Positions 59,851 through 64,000 of a DNA stretch of 64,000 nucleotides are shown piece after piece. The stretch lies in contig NZ_CP119562.1 of assembly GCF_029278565.1 (NCBI RefSeq), forward strand, positions 1 to 64,000, read 5' to 3'. The notes beneath the pieces are model-generated. The model was not told the origin of the DNA. It worked only from the letters and a program-made list of their open reading frames with translations, and did no database searches. Made by a program: the position numbers and the translations under genes. This DNA is from Haloarcula halophila (GTDB lineage: Archaea; Halobacteriota; Halobacteria; Halobacteriales; Haloarculaceae). Within the stretch, counting starts at the first letter, position 1, and every line of letters begins with the position of its first letter.

Positions 59851-60712
59851 CCCACGTATCGACCGTCGAACCATGCTCAGCCTCACCGGGAGTGGGATGA
59901 CCGCTCTAGCTGGCTGTATCGGTGGCTCTGGATCGTCATCACCAGATTCAACGGCCACTCCAAGCCCAACGGAAGTTGAAGAAATCAGGAAAATCGAGTA
60001 TAACACCCCAACCGAAGCGACGCTTGGTTCAGATATCTGGCTAGATATCACTCTCCGCGAGGGACACGGGATACGGAAAATAAATCTAATTTCTGATGGT
60101 GAATTATTTGATTCGGTACGCCTGGCAGAAGGAGAAACCAAGGCTCGTCTTTCAATCATTGGCGCAGATCCATTCACTGGAAACAGTGCCGGTAGTATCT
60201 CGCCAAACGATACTGAGGTCATCCTCATTAGCAACAAGGGAAAGACAAAGACACCACTGCGTTACAAGCCGGAAATCAAATTCAAACAGGTACTGGCCCC
60301 TGGCGAACATGAAGATCTTAGCAAATATGATCCCCACATTGGGATTCTTGTAGAAAACCCGACAAACAAGCCGGCCTTACTAAAACAGGTCAGGCACCGC
60401 TATTCAGGTGGGACTCGGGGCACCGACTGGATGGAAACTTACTACCCATTAGAACAAATTATCCCAAAAAATTCGGAACATCTCCTTATTGATAAAGAAT
60501 TTCTTAATGTCCGACTATGTGAGGATCTTTCGGGAGAGACACACGATGAAAGGATCTCAATTTCGATGGCGTTTGCCGAGGATTTGGGTCTGAAAATTCC
60601 AGTGTCCTACAATCAGGAAAATAAAAGCGATGGTTGCCAGACTTCGTTAGCCGGTGAAGCAGAAACAGCTCCTCCGAGGACTGAAACTCCGACAGAAACT
60701 GATCAGGGGTAA
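59822..60712 (+). CDS. Tat lipoprotein of the transfer-like operon
   Basis: 296 residues: DRRTMLSLTGSGMTALAGC is a twin-arginine signal with lipobox (LAGC), so it is exported folded and anchored outside. A Thr/Pro spacer is followed by beta segments (IWLDITLREGHGIRKINLIS; GILVENPTNKPALLKQVRHR). No enzyme motif. Short gap of 2 nt to the next gene; probably a subunit of the same surface apparatus. Confidence 0.6.
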   Translation: MTHNTNSQTDPRIDRRTMLSLTGSGMTALAGCIGGSGSSSPDSTATPSPTEVEEIRKIEYNTPTEATLGSDIWLDITLREGHGIRKINLISDGELFDSVRLAEGETKARLSIIGADPFTGNSAGSISPNDTEVILISNKGKTKTPLRYKPEIKFKQVLAPGEHEDLSKYDPHIGILVENPTNKPALLKQVRHRYSGGTRGTDWMETYYPLEQIIPKNSEHLLIDKEFLNVRLCEDLSGETHDERISISMAFAEDLGLKIPVSYNQENKSDGCQTSLAGEAETAPPRTETPTETDQG

Positions 60713-60714
60713 CA

Positions 60715-63462
60715 ATGATAGAGGGGACTACAGGACGGTACACAGACGACTCACCGGATGCGCTAGCCGAACTTACAAGCTCAGATACCAGTGTCACAGC
60801 GGCCACTGGAGAGAGTGGCGTGACTACCGAGTCGGCTACCACTGCTGGGATCAATTCATCAACGGTTCAATCAGCTGAAATAGCATCACAACCCAGCAAC
60901 TCGTCGATAGCTGAGGCGTTGGTCTCAAATTCAAATCTGTCAACATCTGCTTCGGTATCTGCACCCCCGGGTGGCGGAGTCCCCCAATCGGGCTTTCTCC
61001 CGAACGGGTCACTCACGAATGCAACATACCTTTCCGAAGGGGTATCAAATGGCGTTGGAGGTTTATTCACCGGTATTCTCACTGGTATTATAAAAGAAAT
61101 TGAAAGATTACTTACTGGAATGTTGAAGACATTGGTTGGTACACCCGGTCCCGAAGGCGCTGGGAGTGGGATCAATATCGCATATATGAGTGCTACAAAT
61201 TCGCCGTGGAAGGCGCTGATAAACGATCTGTATTGGCAGTATTCCTTGGGTTTAGCGATCGGGATTCTAATAATTGTTCTCGCATTCGTTGGACTCCGAT
61301 ATAATGCGATAGATCCAGGAGTCCGAAAGAAACTCACTCGGAGGATTTTCTTTGCATTTTTGTCGATTTTTTTCTGGTTGCCGATGGCCTCGCTCGCAAC
61401 TCAGTTTCTCAATGAAGTGGGAATTGTGATCGCTAACGGAGCTGGAGGGGGAACCAGCCTTACAACGGTTGAAACATTTATTCTCGAAGGTGTCAACCTA
61501 GCGTTAAATAATAAGAAGGGTCTTGGTCAGTTCTTATTTGTATCTGGAATTGTCATATACATATACCTCAAAGTTATATTCACCGCACTTGGGCGCTGGG
61601 CCGGGATATTCCTCCTGACGATCTTTATGCCTGTTTTGGCGGTCTTCTGGGCGCTAGAGGTATGGCCATTAAATCGCTTTGCTGGACTCTCAAAAAGGAT
61701 TGCGGGAGCATATCCAGGCCTCATAGCTGGTGGCCTCCCAGCCGCAATGTTGGTCCGCCTCAGTGTTATAGGGGGCAATTGGGGGCTACCAGCCGAGGTT
61801 GGGGCCTATGTCGATATCCTCGCTTTGTTTATCGCGGTCAAAGCCCAGCTGGTCATGGTAAAAAAGAGCAGTAAGCTTGCTGCAAAGCCTGCGAAGATTG
61901 GTGGCGCAATGCTGGCGACAACTTCCGTTGCAGCCTCGTACGCTGTCGGAGGTCCTGCTGCCGGTGCAGCAGCCAGTGGAGCACAAAAGGCTGCAAAGGG
62001 GCAGACCGGGGGGATGGAAGCATACCAGCTTCACCGGGCAATGTCCTCCAAACAACCACCACAGATCGGGTCCCAGAATAAAAGCTCTGGAGCACAAGAT
62101 GAAGAGACACCATCGGGTAGCAACAGTTCGTCACCTGGGGACAGCTCCAATAGTACATCTGATGAGGGGGAGCTATCTGGAGATCTCTCTGGTAGTTCTC
62201 CTGATGAGGAACCGACAGAGAGTGGCGGCAGTGAAACCCCCAATACGGACGACGGCGACACCCCCGAAGATTCGGGAAGGAACACCGATCAAGAGACCCC
62301 AGGTCAATCTGCGGAGGGTCCAGAACAATCTCCCGACACTAATTCGACCGGGAGCGGTTGGTTCAGTGCGACGGAGTCCGGCCAAAGCAGCTCCGAGATA
62401 GCCGACGCTTCACAAGAGGGCTATTCTCAGGGCGACCGCGTGGTAATCGACTCAGAGGACTTCGATCACACTGATAAACGTGCTGTCGTCACCAGCTCCG
62501 TCCCTGGTCACGTCAAAGTCCGGCCCGAGTCGCGTGAGCGATCTGAAGACATGACACTGGAAGCCTCTGAGGTTGCGATGTACGAACCCGGACCAGAGGT
62601 TGACCGCCAGTTCAATCCCGGGGATCCAGTTCGGATCACTGCCGATGAATTCGAGGCTGCTGATAGCCGGGCGACCGTCACAAAGCCCCCCGTCCCTGGG
62701 AAGAAAGCCACCGTACGGCCAGTCAATCTGCCCGGAGAGATCGAAGTGTCAGAAGCTGACCTCGCTGCTGTCCCCACAGAGAGTCCCCAGCCGACAGATA
62801 CCAGCGAACCAGAGCCTGCCGTTCCCGAAGGCTGGGACGGCGATGACGGCCGCGATTCACCCGTTGAACCGGAACGGATTGCTCCAGTTGGACCACGAAC
62901 TACCACTACCCAGTCCGACCCCCTCGCTGATCTCCAGGGCCAGGACTCCGGCCAGTCTGTAGTAACCGAATCGAGTGACACTAGCACGTCTGCTGGTGAG
63001 CACGGCTCCGAGCCCCAGGGAGAGCGCAGTGGATCGGAACCAGTGTCGGCTGATCCACCCCAGCCTGGTGATGAAGTTCCCAACACCGAAGGGGTCGAAA
63101 CCCCCGGGCGATCGGCAACTGAAATCACAGATACCTCCCCAGGTGATCAGCCCCCTCAAGAGAAGAAGACAGCCACAACATCGGAACTCGATCCATCGGA
63201 TCTCGTCGCGAACCCAGATGCCGAAAAGTATCAACAAGGGTTCGACGACAGGTCCCAAGAGACGACCCAGGACGCACCGGAAGCAACCGAACGGAGTTCT
63301 CAACAATCCGACTACCGCAGTTCGGAGACTGAAGACACCGACGTGGGCTCAGACTCCAGCCAAACCATCGACGAAGCACTCGCGACCGACGACGACATAC
63401 TCGGTCGTGAAGCCTACGCAGACCCCTTCGAGACGGAAACTACCGAGAGTGATGACTCATGA
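60715..63462 (+). CDS. TrbL/VirB6-like polytopic protein with long soluble tail
   Basis: 915 residues. Residues about 170-390 hold six or more TM segments (LGLAIGILIIVLAFVGL; IFFAFLSIFFWLPMASLA; IFLLTIFMPVLAVFWALEVW; LIAGGLPAAMLVRLSVI), as in TrbL/VirB6 channel proteins. The rest is a disordered acidic Ser/Glu-rich tail with two tandem modules (QGDRVVIDSEDFDHTDKRAV near 570; PGDPVRITADEFEAADSRAT near 634) resembling KOW/SH3-like barrels. Overlaps the next gene by ATGA. Confidence 0.6.
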   Translation: MIEGTTGRYTDDSPDALAELTSSDTSVTAATGESGVTTESATTAGINSSTVQSAEIASQPSNSSIAEALVSNSNLSTSASVSAPPGGGVPQSGFLPNGSLTNATYLSEGVSNGVGGLFTGILTGIIKEIERLLTGMLKTLVGTPGPEGAGSGINIAYMSATNSPWKALINDLYWQYSLGLAIGILIIVLAFVGLRYNAIDPGVRKKLTRRIFFAFLSIFFWLPMASLATQFLNEVGIVIANGAGGGTSLTTVETFILEGVNLALNNKKGLGQFLFVSGIVIYIYLKVIFTALGRWAGIFLLTIFMPVLAVFWALEVWPLNRFAGLSKRIAGAYPGLIAGGLPAAMLVRLSVIGGNWGLPAEVGAYVDILALFIAVKAQLVMVKKSSKLAAKPAKIGGAMLATTSVAASYAVGGPAAGAAASGAQKAAKGQTGGMEAYQLHRAMSSKQPPQIGSQNKSSGAQDEETPSGSNSSSPGDSSNSTSDEGELSGDLSGSSPDEEPTESGGSETPNTDDGDTPEDSGRNTDQETPGQSAEGPEQSPDTNSTGSGWFSATESGQSSSEIADASQEGYSQGDRVVIDSEDFDHTDKRAVVTSSVPGHVKVRPESRERSEDMTLEASEVAMYEPGPEVDRQFNPGDPVRITADEFEAADSRATVTKPPVPGKKATVRPVNLPGEIEVSEADLAAVPTESPQPTDTSEPEPAVPEGWDGDDGRDSPVEPERIAPVGPRTTTTQSDPLADLQGQDSGQSVVTESSDTSTSAGEHGSEPQGERSGSEPVSADPPQPGDEVPNTEGVETPGRSATEITDTSPGDQPPQEKKTATTSELDPSDLVANPDAEKYQQGFDDRSQETTQDAPEATERSSQQSDYRSSETEDTDVGSDSSQTIDEALATDDDILGREAYADPFETETTESDDS

Positions 63463-64000
63463 GTGAGACAAACACCGAGTACAGCACGAACATCATCCAC
63501 GAATCCCTCGGAAGCAAAACCGAGTTCTGGGGAGAGTATACCCTAGCAGAACTCGCCCTGTTCGTCGTCCCGATCTTCGGGTATTTCCTCTTCCTAGGCA
63601 TCCCCTTCGTGCCAGCAAGTGCGTTCCTGCCAGCAACAGGCGCCGTCATCGCCCTCGAAATCTTGCTGTTTGCACTCTTCCAGGTCAAACCCAGCTACTA
63701 CCGACTGACCGAGTGGCTCATGGTGAGACTGCGATTCGCCGTCCAGAAAGAAAAACACACCATCGACGACGGCAATCAAGATACCCGCCATGTCACTCGC
63801 CTCAAACGGATCATGCCCCACGGAATCGAGCGCATCGACGGTGCCCACGTCGGGGCTGTCGAAGTTCGCCCGGCAAACATGGCCCTCGAAGACGGCAAGC
63901 AGTGGGCCAATGCCGTCTCCTCGCTCACAGACCTCGTCACTGCCCTCGAAGGGACCGCCGAAATCTACGTTACGACCACCAACGTGAGCAACCGGCCACA
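63459..64000 (+). CDS. Start of a probable VirB4/TraC-type transfer ATPase
   Basis: The ATG overlaps the stop of the TrbL-like gene. About 180 residues are visible: MSETNTEYSTNIIHESLGSK, two TM segments (LALFVVPIFGYFLFLGI; AVIALEILLFALF) as in the PrgI/VirB3-like lead, then GIERIDGAHVGAVEVRPANM and TALEGTAEIYVTTTNV, typical of the region before the ATPase domain. The Walker motifs would lie beyond the right edge, so the call is provisional. Confidence 0.55.
   Translation, partial: MSETNTEYSTNIIHESLGSKTEFWGEYTLAELALFVVPIFGYFLFLGIPFVPASAFLPATGAVIALEILLFALFQVKPSYYRLTEWLMVRLRFAVQKEKHTIDDGNQDTRHVTRLKRIMPHGIERIDGAHVGAVEVRPANMALEDGKQWANAVSSLTDLVTALEGTAEIYVTTTNVSNRP

Noticed and set aside
1-64000. 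tRNA or rRNA genes and attachment sites
   Set aside because: No tRNA arm pattern or rRNA stretch was recognised on either strand; without a search tool this is a negative by reading only.

Overview
The window is haloarchaeal: high-GC acidic proteins, an archaeal TFB at the left edge, leaderless TATA-type promoters, Tat lipoproteins, a PGF-CTERM surface protein, a HalOD1 protein and haloarchaeal DUF families. Partition genes, a conjugation-like gene row, an anti-restriction gene, two insertion sequences and stacked defence loci point to a plasmid, megaplasmid or integrated conjugative element. I saw no rRNA, tRNA or CRISPR array. Functions are assigned by reading motifs, without database searches.

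0-10 kb is a mostly minus-strand array of accessory genes: TFB, SWIM zinc-finger, a DUF433/DUF5615 toxin-antitoxin pair, a Mom-like acetyltransferase, DUF6884, HalOD1, DUF6610 and ArdC-like anti-restriction. Nine genes in it are preceded by the same short element, TTTTCTG followed by a hairpin whose stem changes by compensating pairs and whose loop usually carries GGGTGA. Two of these leaders sit behind a TTAACCAACA inverted repeat, and a third copy of that repeat lies at 38.9 kb. 10-15 kb holds a divergent PCNA-like clamp and small membrane or lipoprotein genes. 15-23 kb has a surface glycoprotein, a BASS/ArsB-type transporter, an IS5-type element, a truncated sensor, a CoiA-like nuclease and degenerate repeats. 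Seven genes between 0.7 and 18.7 kb are each broken by what looks like one missing base, mostly in G/C runs.

23.2-38.8 kb is a defence island: AbrB-like protein, DUF499 ATPase, DUF7680-type protein, DUF1156 DNA methylase, an unknown protein and a PLD-SNF2 helicase in one operon (a helicase-methylase-ATPase arrangement), then a nuclease remnant, a GmrSD-type DUF262/DUF1524 protein and a PD-(D/E)XK protein. A CARF-HTH-like regulator and an unrecognised two-gene unit follow.

45.4-49.2 kb is the most unusual part. A Pch2/TRIP13-like AAA+ ATPase is followed in one direction by a protein with a possible ubiquitin-like C-terminus, a bacterial-type HORMA protein, a small acidic protein, a second HORMA protein and a third possible HORMA-fold protein. 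No cGAS-like nucleotidyltransferase is visible beside them, so this looks like a HORMA/TRIP13 system outside the known CBASS arrangement, and in an archaeon.

50-57 kb holds an IS4-type element, a ParA operon with ACCTTAGGT iterons, a small regulator and an MNT-HEPN toxin-antitoxin pair. 57-64 kb is a row of secreted and membrane proteins ending in the start of a probable VirB4-type gene, which I read as a conjugation apparatus running off the right edge.
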